Counted from the first letter of the stretch, positions 1 through 7,478 are shown. The stretch: DNA of 12,435 bases from Candidatus Margulisiibacteriota bacterium (GCA_031279305.1 JAITIS010000072.1:1-12435); one strand, 5' to 3'. Translations and numbers: made by a program. The notes: generated by a model from the letters alone, not told the origin.

Positions 1-1286
1 TCTTTATGGACGCCGCGGGCAACACGTCCAATATAGTCACCGATGATATTCTCTATGACGGACAGGCGCCCACGGCCAGCGGCAGCGGCGGCGGCGAGAG
101 CTACGGCGTGACGATCAACGGCGGCGCGCTGTGGACAACTACGCTCAACGTCACGCTGAATATACACGCCACAGATAACATTGGTGTGGTTTCGATGAAT
201 ATCAGCAACACCACGACCTTTGTATCTGGAAACTGGCAGGATTATCAGGAAGAAATACCGGGCTGGACATTGCTCGATAACAATCAGACCACCAAAAATG
301 TCTATGTAAAATTCCGCGACGCCGCCGGCAATGAATCGTCTGTCGCTACGGATTATATTTGGTTCGACAAGGACGGCCCATTTTTTCCGCCTATAGACAG
401 CAGCGGCATAGTGGGCGGCATCCGGATCAATAACGGCGCGGTCTACACCAGTTCCAATATAGTCGATCTGGAATTTCTGGCCGCCGGCGCGGACGAAATG
501 CTGGTCAGCAATGACACTTCTTTTAGCGGCAGTATTCTGGAGCCATACAAAACCGCCAGCAGCAACTGGCCGCTCGATAATATAGAAGGCACCCGAACTG
601 TGTACGTGCGCTATCAGGATCTGGCCGGCAATACTTCTAATATTGGCTCGGACACAATTATTCTCGATTGGACGCCGCCCAGCGGCAGGGTCACGATCAA
701 TAGCGGCGCGGCGACCGCCAACAGCGCGGCGCTCGCGCTGGAAATTTACGCCACGGATAATTATATGGTAGCCGCAATACTCATCAACGAAACAGGCAGT
801 ATATCCGACGGCGCCTGGCAAAATTACAATCCGGCCAAACAGTATAATTTAGCGGACACCGTCAGCGGCGACAAAACAATCTATGTCTGGCTCAAAGACG
901 GCGCCGGCAATATCAGCAACGTTCCGGTCACCGACGACATTACTTTATTAGACATTCCGCCGCCCGCGGGCAGCACGCCCGGCAACGGCGGCACCGGCGA
1001 GCCGATCTGGTCCTATCCCAATCCCTTCAGTCCGTCCGACGATGAAGAAGCCAAAATCGGTTTTCTGGCGGATAAAGACGGCTGGGTCAAAGTGTATATT
1101 TACAATATCCGCGGCGAACGGGTCTGGTCGACAGAAACTTTTGCCCGGCAGGGCGCCGCCAACACGGTCATCTGGAACGGACGCACGCCGCGCGGCGCTA
1201 TCGCGCCCAACGGCATCTACATACTGTTCTTAACCAATGAACAGAAAAAAATCACCGGCAGAGGGAGGCTGACTCTCCTTGATTAA
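1..1286 (+). CDS. Secreted Ig-like repeat protein with FlgD-like C-terminal domain (5' partial)
   Basis: The reading frame is open to the left edge. The codon before the first in-frame ATG (base 6) is Phe, and this residue and those after it fit the repeat motif 'F-x-D-x-AGN-x-S', so that ATG is internal and the true start lies outside the window. Counting from base 6, about 426 residues are visible. They hold the tail of one module and three further modules of roughly 95-100 residues, each ending in (V/I)YV-x-(F/Y/L)-x-D-x-AGN-x-S and separated by Pro-rich joints such as WTPPSG. Residues ~333-426 form a FlgD-type Ig-like domain: SYPNPFSPS, then a hydrophobic VKVYIYN strand, a WNG turn and PNGIYI. 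This C-terminal type is common on surface or secreted proteins of diderm bacteria and resembles type IX sorting domains. The stop overlaps the start of the downstream barrel/SLH gene by 8 nt, so the two are probably co-translated. Ligand or substrate is unknown, and a catalytic domain could lie in the missing N-terminal part. Confidence 0.85.
   Translation, partial: FMDAAGNTSNIVTDDILYDGQAPTASGSGGGESYGVTINGGALWTTTLNVTLNIHATDNIGVVSMNISNTTTFVSGNWQDYQEEIPGWTLLDNNQTTKNVYVKFRDAAGNESSVATDYIWFDKDGPFFPPIDSSGIVGGIRINNGAVYTSSNIVDLEFLAAGADEMLVSNDTSFSGSILEPYKTASSNWPLDNIEGTRTVYVRYQDLAGNTSNIGSDTIILDWTPPSGRVTINSGAATANSAALALEIYATDNYMVAAILINETGSISDGAWQNYNPAKQYNLADTVSGDKTIYVWLKDGAGNISNVPVTDDITLLDIPPPAGSTPGNGGTGEPIWSYPNPFSPSDDEEAKIGFLADKDGWVKVYIYNIRGERVWSTETFARQGAANTVIWNGRTPRGAIAPNGIYILFLTNEQKKITGRGRLTLLD
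1264..1268 (+). promoter_or_regulatory. Shine-Dalgarno GGAGG for the TTG-started barrel/SLH gene
   Basis: GGAGG lies inside the last codons of the upstream gene, 10 nt before TTG at 1279. It supports the TTG start and the 8-nt overlap with the preceding stop codon (1284-1286). The next residues, IKRLYILLFLLVIL, form a signal peptide, which independently favours this start. Confidence 0.7.
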
Positions 1287-2919
1287 ACGTCTGTATATAT
1301 TATTATTTTTGCTTGTCATTCTCGGCGCGGAGAATAAAGAAACTTACGCTCTGGACGATCTGCTGGCCGGCGCGGACAGTTTTGGCCGCGGCAGCGCGTA
1401 TCTGGCCGCGGAAGATAACAGCAGCTATGTTTTTCAGAATTATTCCCTGCTGGGCGGTCAGGCCGCGCCGCGCGTCACATTGACCGCTTTCAAGCTGATC
1501 AGCGAGATCAATTATCTGGCGGCGGCCTACAGTCAGGACAGCTGGGGCATAGGCCTGCTGAATATTTCGGACACGGGCGGCTATGTCCGCGATGAGCGCA
1601 ACAATGTCAGCGGCGGCCAGATCGGCTACCGGAACAGCATTTTGTATGGAGCTTACGGCCGGGAGATCAGGCCGGATCTGCGTTTAGGCCTGCGCTTAAA
1701 ATATCATGACATCGCTTTTTCAGAAGTGGAAAGTTCCGCGCAGGGTTTCGCGCTGGACGTTTCCGGATTGCACCGGTTAAATAAGCATTTACTGCTGGGC
1801 GGTGAAATAAATAATCTTTTCGCCGCGCCGTTAATCTGGTCGGACGGGTTCCAGGAAACCCAGCCGGTCATTCTAGGACTGGGCGCTCAGTTAAAACTGC
1901 TGGGGACGGAAGGCTTCTGGAGGGAAGCCCAGCCTTTGAATGCCTATCTGGATGTGCGGCTAAAAACTCTCGACGCTTTCTGGAACGGCGGGCTGGAGTA
2001 CTGGCCCAGCGAATATATCGCTCTGCGCGCCGGGTTCAAACAAACAGCCAGCGAACCAACGGACACTTATCAATACACCGCGCACACCAGATTTACCGCC
2101 GGCATAGGTTTCAACTGGCACAACATTTTTATCGACTATGCTTACAATCCGGGCGACGATCTCGCCGAAAATATCACGCATTTTTTCACGCTGTCTTACC
2201 GTTTCCCGGAAAAAGCGGAGCCGGTTCCAGAACCTGAACCAGAGCCGCCGCCGGTTGTCCCGCCGCGCCGCCAGAGAATATTTTTTGACACCACGCATCT
2301 GCGGATAGGAGAACAGATACTCCTTGAGGATTTGGGTTATTTAAGTTTTGTGCAGGGCTATCCGCCGGGCGGCATCTACGCGCCGGATCAAGCGATGACC
2401 CGCCGCGAGCTGATGATAGTGCTGGTGCGGCTGTTGGAGAGCGCGGAGCGTCATCCTGAGGGCGCGCCGCTTGTCTTCCCTGACACCACTACCCGCAACA
2501 AAGAATTGACGGACAAAGCCGCCGGATACGGCCTGCTGGTCGGCTATCCAGACGGTCTAGCCCGTCTGGATGATCCGGCGCGCCGTGACGAGGCGGCCTG
2601 CGCTTTTGCCAGATATTACGAGATTGCCGGACGCAATCTGTTAAACACCGATGTCTACGCTGATGTGCCGCTGGAACACTGGGGCTACAAGGACATCAAT
2701 CTGACCCGCCAGTATTATCTGACGCAGGGCATAGACACGCTTCATTATATACCCGGAGCCTATCTGTCCCGTCTGGATGCGGCGAGAATACTGGGAAGGA
2801 TCAAGTATGTGCGGGACTCCCGCTCCGGCCTGCCGCCGATCGAAGGCCTGTCCGAACTGCTGGCGGAAGAAGAAACCATAGAAGCGCTGTTAGACGCCGA
2901 AATTCAAGCGTCATTTTAA
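1279..2919 (+). CDS. Outer-membrane beta-barrel (PorV/PorQ-like) protein with three C-terminal SLH domains
   Basis: 546 residues. Residues 1-~24 are a signal peptide (K-R, hydrophobic core, cleavage near TYA-L). Residues ~25-310 look like an outer-membrane barrel of the PorV/UPF0164 type. It opens with GADSFGRGSAYLA and 'N' turns, continues with alternating amphipathic strands, and ends in FFTLSYRF. A Pro/Glu linker (~310-330, PEPEPEPPP) leads to three SLH-like repeats at ~345-395 (GYPPGG, then TRRELMIVLVRLL), ~399-450 (FPDTT, LLVGYPDG) and ~459-515 (YADVPLEHWGYKDI). SLH domains bind pyruvylated cell-wall polymers, so the inferred role is a barrel tethered to the peptidoglycan. The order is barrel first and SLH last, the reverse of the N-terminal SLH in cyanobacterial SomA and Veillonella OmpM. 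Its start overlaps the Ig/FlgD gene, suggesting that the barrel helps export or hold that protein. The last 9 nt overlap the convergent OB-fold gene. The SLH call is firmer than the exact barrel family. Confidence 0.8.
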   Translation: MIKRLYILLFLLVILGAENKETYALDDLLAGADSFGRGSAYLAAEDNSSYVFQNYSLLGGQAAPRVTLTAFKLISEINYLAAAYSQDSWGIGLLNISDTGGYVRDERNNVSGGQIGYRNSILYGAYGREIRPDLRLGLRLKYHDIAFSEVESSAQGFALDVSGLHRLNKHLLLGGEINNLFAAPLIWSDGFQETQPVILGLGAQLKLLGTEGFWREAQPLNAYLDVRLKTLDAFWNGGLEYWPSEYIALRAGFKQTASEPTDTYQYTAHTRFTAGIGFNWHNIFIDYAYNPGDDLAENITHFFTLSYRFPEKAEPVPEPEPEPPPVVPPRRQRIFFDTTHLRIGEQILLEDLGYLSFVQGYPPGGIYAPDQAMTRRELMIVLVRLLESAERHPEGAPLVFPDTTTRNKELTDKAAGYGLLVGYPDGLARLDDPARRDEAACAFARYYEIAGRNLLNTDVYADVPLEHWGYKDINLTRQYYLTQGIDTLHYIPGAYLSRLDAARILGRIKYVRDSRSGLPPIEGLSELLAEEETIEALLDAEIQASF

Positions 2920-3372
2920 CCGGCGGTGCCAAAAATATAAAACCAGCGCCAGCCCGCTCAAAACTCCAGCAAGAATAATTTTATTTTTATCCACTGCTTG
3001 CGGCGCGGCAAAACCCGGATTTAGAACAGTGATCTCCGTGGCGTGAATATCCAGATCGCCGCCGTGTTTAGCGCAGGCGCGGTGAAACTCACCCAGTATC
3101 TCCACGGTGTCTCCGGTCTGCTGGTATCTGCCCGCGACACGGATTTTCGCCGCCAGTTCGCGCGGCGCGAAAATACCGATCGCGTGCCCGCCGTCACTGA
3201 CATTGAACCAGACATTCTCCCCGCGCGGCATAATATCGCCGATTACCTCGCCTCGGTACAGCACGGGGATATTATCGTATTCCCGCGGCAGATTGAGCAG
3301 CGCCCCGGATGAATACTCCCGCGCGGCAAAAGCCCAAACTGTCAGCATAAAAATAAATATGGCTTTTCGCAT
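2911..3372 (-). CDS. Exported, membrane-anchored OB-fold protein with FHRAC-x2-HGGD-x-DIHA motif
   Basis: 153 residues. An N-terminal signal or anchor (RKAIFIFMLTVWAFA, 3-17) is followed by an OB-fold-like domain of about 30-118 and a C-terminal helix (131-147) ending in HRRLK. Visible features are the strand motif Y-R-GEVIGD, VWFNVSDGGHAIGIF, and a striking GEFHRAC-x2-HGGDLDIHA block (94-111). From memory, the same block occurs in small OB-fold proteins of Firmicutes and Thermotogae that are usually annotated only as 'DNA-binding' or hypothetical. The clustered Cys100, His97, His103 and His110 could bind metal or heme, which is inference. It is the last gene of the rho-trk unit: ATG lies 1 nt after the trkH stop, with GGGGA upstream. 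An extracytoplasmic location makes a nucleic-acid role doubtful. A CcmE-like or ion-related role is possible but unproven. Confidence 0.75.
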   Translation of the reverse strand: MRKAIFIFMLTVWAFAAREYSSGALLNLPREYDNIPVLYRGEVIGDIMPRGENVWFNVSDGGHAIGIFAPRELAAKIRVAGRYQQTGDTVEILGEFHRACAKHGGDLDIHATEITVLNPGFAAPQAVDKNKIILAGVLSGLALVLYFWHRRLK

Positions 3373-3373
3373 A

Positions 3374-4876
3374 CTATTTTCCCCGCCAGCAGGACCAGCC
3401 GTAAGCCAGCAGACCTAAAACCGCGGTAAATTCCAGCCGGCCGGCCCAAGCCTCCAGTATGTAAACTAGCTTTAAGCCGGCGGGCAGAGCCGCGCTGATG
3501 ATGCCGCTGGACAGGCCGGAATTAGAAGCCACCGCCACTGATTCAAAAAGCGCGGCATAAAAAGGAAAACCATAAGCCACTCCGGCCGCCGCGCCGATAA
3601 AAAAAGTCGCCAAATACAAAAGCGCGATCAGCGCCGCAGAGCGCGCTATCCGGTCGTTTAGAAACACATCTTTGATATGGTGGAAACGTTCCGCCAGCAC
3701 CGCGCTGTCCGGCAAAAGCAGGCGCTTAATATCCTGCCGCAGGGCCTGACCGATAATGCTCAAACGGAATATTTTTAGACCGCCGGACGTGGAGCAGATG
3801 CTGGCGCCGATGCCCATCGCCATCAGCAGTCCCAAAACAGCCAGCGGCTCCCATTCCTGCCAGAGCCGGCCGGCGGCCAGCGTGGTGTAGCCGGTGGTGG
3901 TGTGCGCGGACACCAGCAAAAAAACGCCTTTGCGGAAAAGCGCGGACAGGCCTGAGTAAACTTGTTTTTTAGCCAGCGTAAAAAACACCAAAAATCCGGC
4001 TAGAAAAAAAGAAAATGCCAAGGTTCTTAATTCTATGTTGCGCCATAATTCTTTTTTGCGGCCGCTCAAAACAGCGTGATGCAGATGAAAATTTAAGCCG
4101 CCCAGCAGAATAACAAATAACAGTGCTGTCTCCAGCCGCCAGCTGTGATAATACAAAATACTCTGGCTCTGCGGCGTAAAACCGCCGGTGTCAAAACCGG
4201 ACATAAAAAGCCACAAACCGTGCAAAAAAGCTCTCGCCCAGGATAGTCCCGCGGATTTGAGGATCAGGGTCAGCGCCGCCGTGCCGATCAGCATAAATAG
4301 GGAGCTGACCAGCCAGATAAAACGGGAAGTGTTTAGAACATTGGGCAGAATGCGCTCCTCCCGCCCCTCGCCAGAGTACAACCTAAAACCACCGGCGCCG
4401 GATTTGATCAAAACGCTCAAAGCGATGACCACGATGCCCTGCCCGCCGAGAAACATCATCAGGTGCCGCCACATATTATGCGCATAAGCCAGATGATCCA
4501 GATCGCGCGCCAGACTAAAGCCGGTCGTGGTAAAAGCGTTCATCGCCTCAAAAAAAGCATCCAGATATGAGCCAAAGGAGCCGGATAGATAAAGCGGCAG
4601 GGCGGAAACAGCGGCGGCGCAGAGCCAAGACAGCGCCACCACGGCTAGGCCGTGCAGCCAGCCCGGCTCTTTTCTGGTAAAACAGAGAATACGCAGCAGA
4701 AAACCCAGACTCAAAGTAAGCGCCGCGCCCAGCAGGTAATCGCAAAAGGGCTGCCATTCCTGAAAAATCCAAGCGGTGCCCAGCGGAATAAACATAGCCA
4801 GACCTACGCCGCTTAGCACTGTGCCCAGATAAAAACCGATGAGCCTGTGATCTTCCCGCCGCGGCTTAATGAGCAT
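3374..4876 (-). CDS. trkH: TrkH/KtrB-family potassium transporter, membrane subunit
   Basis: 500 residues, polytopic, normal length for TrkH. It forms the K+-conducting pore that RCK proteins gate. The four pore-loop signatures are visible: TTTGF (116-120), DTGGF (229-233), TTTGY (326-330) and NSGLS (452-456). The Gly/Ser-rich ICSTSGGLK segment (360-367) and the conserved GRLEF near the C-terminus (479-483) are also present. The N-terminus (EDHRLIGFYLG) is typical. Its ATG lies inside the last codons of the 41-residue membrane ORF (11-nt overlap) and has no convincing Shine-Dalgarno of its own, so translation is probably coupled to that ORF. Two RCK genes lie immediately upstream in the same operon. 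Whether it prefers K+ alone or K+ with Na+ or H+ cannot be told from the sequence. Confidence 0.93.
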   Translation of the reverse strand: MLIKPRREDHRLIGFYLGTVLSGVGLAMFIPLGTAWIFQEWQPFCDYLLGAALTLSLGFLLRILCFTRKEPGWLHGLAVVALSWLCAAAVSALPLYLSGSFGSYLDAFFEAMNAFTTTGFSLARDLDHLAYAHNMWRHLMMFLGGQGIVVIALSVLIKSGAGGFRLYSGEGREERILPNVLNTSRFIWLVSSLFMLIGTAALTLILKSAGLSWARAFLHGLWLFMSGFDTGGFTPQSQSILYYHSWRLETALLFVILLGGLNFHLHHAVLSGRKKELWRNIELRTLAFSFFLAGFLVFFTLAKKQVYSGLSALFRKGVFLLVSAHTTTGYTTLAAGRLWQEWEPLAVLGLLMAMGIGASICSTSGGLKIFRLSIIGQALRQDIKRLLLPDSAVLAERFHHIKDVFLNDRIARSAALIALLYLATFFIGAAAGVAYGFPFYAALFESVAVASNSGLSSGIISAALPAGLKLVYILEAWAGRLEFTAVLGLLAYGWSCWRGK

Positions 4877-4991
4877 AGAAATAAAGAACAGCCGCCAATA
4901 TCCAGAGTCCAGCCAGCAAAATCCCCGCGTAAATCAATTCAGCCAAAATGCCGGTCAAGCCGGCCACAAAACTCCGTCCGGGTTTAAGCAT
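4866..4991 (-). CDS. 41-residue single-helix membrane mini-protein between trkA and trkH
   Basis: Read on the minus strand, ATG at 4991-4989 opens a 41-codon frame ending in TAA at 4868-4866. The start overlaps the trkA stop by 8 nt and the stop overlaps the trkH start by 11 nt, so the frame exactly fills the only gap in this operon. The product begins MLKPGRSF and continues with one long hydrophobic stretch (about residues 9-39) that contains Glu18 and ends YFYAH. The Lys3/Arg6 N-terminus predicts N-in topology. GGAG lies 6 nt before the ATG, inside trkA. GTG at codon 9 is an alternative start. No family is recognised. By position it could be a small accessory subunit of the Trk channel, as KdpF is for Kdp; this is inference. 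A chance frame is possible, but the double overlap and membrane-like composition argue for a real gene. Confidence 0.65.
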   Translation of the reverse strand: MLKPGRSFVAGLTGILAELIYAGILLAGLWILAAVLYFYAH

Positions 4992-5652
4992 TTTTGGCTC
5001 CGAGCAGATCGAGCAGCGCCTGCCTGCTGCCGCCGGAAGTCAGGGCGATCACGTCGTCGCCGCGCTGAAGCACCGTGAAACCGCGGGGAATAATCACTTC
5101 CTCGCCGCGCAGGATAGAAATCAGCACGGTATCCTGCGGCAGGGACAATTCCATAATTTTTTTAGACACTACCGGCGAAGAAGGAGCTACCGTCACCTGC
5201 ACTATGGACATCCTGCCGCGCTTGAGCGTGAAAAGCGTGGAAATTTCCGAGGTGGATATTTCTTGAGTGATCAGGCTGGTGATGATCGAGCCGCTGTCCA
5301 CCGGCACATCGACGCCCAGCGCGGCAAAAGTTTTAGCGTTGCGCGAGTCATTGACCTTGGCGACAGCACGCTTGACTTTGAAACGCTCCTTCGCCAGCTG
5401 ACAGATGATTAGATTGTCCTCGTCATCGCCGGTCAGCGCGGCGATCACATCCGCGCGGTCCAGATAAGCCTGCTCCAGCACCTGCGGATCGCAGCTGTCG
5501 CCGCAGATCACCAGCGCGGCCGGGAAGAGACGGGACATCCGCCCGCAGACGTCCGGCTGGCGGTCCAAAATAATCACCGTATGCTTTTCCCGCAGGAGAT
5601 TGCGCGCCAGCTGGCGGCCGACATTTCCCGCTCCAGCCACAACCACAAACAT
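4984..5652 (-). CDS. trkA: TrkA-family RCK protein (RCK_N + RCK_C), K+ uptake regulator
   Basis: 222 residues, a single RCK unit as in KtrA or single-unit TrkA proteins; E. coli TrkA is a double-length duplication. Residues 1-~130 are a Rossmann RCK_N domain with GAGNVG (7-12) and the acidic residue Asp30 at the end of strand 2, the expected NAD(H)/nucleotide site. Residues ~137-218 are the RCK_C (TrkA_C) ligand-binding domain, including a GDDVIALTSG strand. It sits on the cytoplasmic face of the TrkH pore and gates it by nucleotide binding. The ATG lies 1 nt after the stop of the lone RCK_N gene, with GGAG about 10 nt upstream. Its own stop overlaps the 41-residue membrane ORF. Confidence 0.92.
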   Translation of the reverse strand: MFVVVAGAGNVGRQLARNLLREKHTVIILDRQPDVCGRMSRLFPAALVICGDSCDPQVLEQAYLDRADVIAALTGDDEDNLIICQLAKERFKVKRAVAKVNDSRNAKTFAALGVDVPVDSGSIITSLITQEISTSEISTLFTLKRGRMSIVQVTVAPSSPVVSKKIMELSLPQDTVLISILRGEEVIIPRGFTVLQRGDDVIALTSGGSRQALLDLLGAKNA

Positions 5653-5653
5653 T

Positions 5654-6058
5654 TTATTTTTTCTCCATTATGACATCGCGCATCAGCGAAGCCACCAGCG
5701 TCGTGCCGCTGATAATTTCCAAGCCAAATTGCCTGTACAAAGCAGCCCGGCGCGGATCGTACACTCTGGCAACCACTCGCGGAACGCCAAAAATTTTTTT
5801 TATGATCTGCGCAGACATTAGATTGGTATTGTCGCCGTTGGTCACCACGGCAGCGGCAGCGGCGCGCTCCACACCGGCCAGCTTTAGACTCTCGGTATCA
5901 ATGCCGTTGCCGAGTATGGTCGCGCCGTTAAAACTATCGCCCAGCCGCTTGAAAGAGCTCTCGTTTTTGTCCAGCACCACCACATTGTGGCCGCCAGCGC
6001 TCAAAATCTGCGCCAGCTCCGAACCCACCCTGCCGCAGCCAACGATGAGCGCCTGCAT
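5654..6058 (-). CDS. Stand-alone RCK_N (TrkA-N) NAD-binding protein
   Basis: 134 residues forming only a Rossmann RCK_N domain: GCGRVG (7-12), VVVLD with Asp30, VVTNGDNTN and a final helix. No RCK_C domain follows, because the frame ends in EKK and a stop just before trkA. There is no sign of a frameshift that would join it to trkA, which has its own complete Rossmann motif and start. A similar split pair next to a TrkH gene is known in Thermotoga maritima (TM1088A/TM1088B, from memory), so this is likely a genuine two-component gating ring. The start is 3 nt after the rho stop with a weak ribosome-binding site, so translation is probably coupled to rho. The exact partner stoichiometry is unknown. 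Confidence 0.88.
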   Translation of the reverse strand: MQALIVGCGRVGSELAQILSAGGHNVVVLDKNESSFKRLGDSFNGATILGNGIDTESLKLAGVERAAAAAVVTNGDNTNLMSAQIIKKIFGVPRVVARVYDPRRAALYRQFGLEIISGTTLVASLMRDVIMEKK

Positions 6059-6061
6059 ATT

Positions 6062-7417
6062 TCAGCCAAAAATGCCGGAATTAAAAAATTCCGAATTGTT
6101 TTTGGTTTTCTTAAGCAGATTGACCAGCTCTTCGGTGGCGTTCTCGGAATCGATGCTCTTGCGCAAGAGCACCGTCTTTTTCAGCACATCTTCCGGCAGC
6201 AGCAGCTCCTCTTTGCGCGTGCCGGAGGCCACCACATCGATGGCCGGATAAATGCGGCGGTTGGCCAGTTTGCGATCTAAATGCAGCTCCATATTGCCGG
6301 TGCCTTTGAATTCCTCATAGATCACGTCGTCCATACGGCTGCCGGTGTCCACCAACGCGGTGGCAATGATAGTCAGCGAGCCGCCGCCCTCGATATTGCG
6401 CGCGGCGCCGAAGAAACGTTTAGGCTTATGCAGAGAAGCGGGATCCAGACCGCCGGACAGCGTGCGACCGGAAGGCGCCACGACAATATTATGCGCGCGG
6501 GCCAGACGGGTGATGCTGTCCAGCAGAATCACCACATCTCTGCCGTGCTCGACCAATCGCTTGGCCGACTCCAGAAGCAGCTCCGACAATTTCACGTGCT
6601 GTTCCGGCGGCTCGTCAAAGGTCGAGGCCACCACTTCGCCTTTGACAAAACGGCGCATATCGGTCACTTCTTCCGGCCGTTCGTCGACCAGCAGGACTTT
6701 AATAGTAACCTTCGGATGATTGATCTCGATGCTCTTGGCAATATCTTTTAGAATGCTGGTTTTGCCGGCTTTGGGCGGCGAAACGATCATCGCGCGCTGG
6801 CCGAAGCCGATCGGCGCGACCATATCGATGAGGCGGGTGGTAATGTTTTTCTGGTCAAACTCCAAGCTGATTTTTCGATCCGGGAATATCGGCACCAGAT
6901 TGCTAAAAAAAGTCCGCTTGCGCGCCACATCCGGCGGCAGGCCGTTGATAGCGTCCACGCGCACCAGCGAGAAATAACGCTCGCCCTCTTTAGGTTTGCG
7001 TCCCAGCCCCGTCACGCTGTCGCCGGTCAGCAGGGAAAATTTACGGATCTGCGCCGAGGACACGTATATATCCTCGCTGGACGGCAGATAATTATTCACC
7101 CGCAAAAAGCCGTAGCCGTCGGGCAGGCGCTCCAGTATGCCTTCGCAGGCCACCGTGCCCTCTTCGTTGGTTTTGAGCTGCATTATCTTGTAAATCAGAT
7201 CGCTTTTTTCCAGCGTGGTCATTTCCTCGATCTTTAATTCTTTGGCGATCGCGTAAAGCTCGGAAATTTTCATTTTTTGCAGGGCGGGGACGTCCAGCGC
7301 CGCCACCAGTTTTTCATTATTCAGCTGTTTGGCGGCCTCTATTTTGGCATTGCTTTCTATTTTACCCAGCTCCGCCGGAGCTTCGGGCATATTATCTGCA
7401 GTTTTTTTAGATGTCAT
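6062..7417 (-). CDS. rho: Transcription termination factor Rho
   Basis: 451 residues from the ATG at 7417; a GTG 27 nt upstream is in frame but lacks a ribosome-binding site. A short charged extension precedes the Rho_N helical domain (~47-82, MKISELYAIAKELKI). The cold-shock-like primary RNA-binding domain follows (~90-160, GILERLPDGYGFLR then DIYVSSAQIRKF). The hexameric ATPase core has Walker A SPPKAGKTS (213-221), DERPEEV (245-251, catalytic Glu expected here), Walker B VVILLD (295-300), the secondary RNA-binding loop after LSGGLDPASLHKPKRFF, and GTGNMELHLDR. All core motifs look intact, so it should be a working 5'-3' RNA translocase that ends transcription. It is the first gene of an operon with the Trk K+ system, which is an unusual partner. 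Rho commonly represses its own gene through the leader, and the ~55-nt leader here could serve that, although no specific element is visible. Confidence 0.97.
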   Translation of the reverse strand: MTSKKTADNMPEAPAELGKIESNAKIEAAKQLNNEKLVAALDVPALQKMKISELYAIAKELKIEEMTTLEKSDLIYKIMQLKTNEEGTVACEGILERLPDGYGFLRVNNYLPSSEDIYVSSAQIRKFSLLTGDSVTGLGRKPKEGERYFSLVRVDAINGLPPDVARKRTFFSNLVPIFPDRKISLEFDQKNITTRLIDMVAPIGFGQRAMIVSPPKAGKTSILKDIAKSIEINHPKVTIKVLLVDERPEEVTDMRRFVKGEVVASTFDEPPEQHVKLSELLLESAKRLVEHGRDVVILLDSITRLARAHNIVVAPSGRTLSGGLDPASLHKPKRFFGAARNIEGGGSLTIIATALVDTGSRMDDVIYEEFKGTGNMELHLDRKLANRRIYPAIDVVASGTRKEELLLPEDVLKKTVLLRKSIDSENATEELVNLLKKTKNNSEFFNSGIFG

Positions 7418-7422
7418 ATTCT

Positions 7423-7429
7423 CTCCTTT
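7423..7429 (-). promoter_or_regulatory. Shine-Dalgarno AAAGGAG deciding the rho start
   Basis: AAAGGAG on the minus strand ends 5 nt before the ATG at 7417-7415. This selects that ATG over the in-frame GTG at 7444, which would place the site inside the coding region. Confidence 0.85.
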
Positions 7430-7478
7430 GAAATTTTTAGACACAATAAAAATCGGGAATAAACTTTGAACTGGGCAA

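Noticed and set aside
5640..5660. Frameshift splitting one double-RCK TrkA into two genes
   Set aside because: Both proteins have complete N-terminal Rossmann motifs and proper starts, and the first ends cleanly after RCK_N, so they are separate genes.
5670..6251. 193-codon + strand frame across the lone RCK_N gene and the rho 3' end
   Set aside because: It is antisense to two well-recognised genes. The Ser/Pro-rich product resembles nothing and runs across a gene boundary.
6281..6751. 156-codon + strand frame inside rho
   Set aside because: Antisense shadow of the conserved Rho ATPase domain.
7418..7444. Upstream GTG start adding 9 residues to Rho
   Set aside because: It would place the strong AAAGGAG inside the coding region and has no Shine-Dalgarno of its own.
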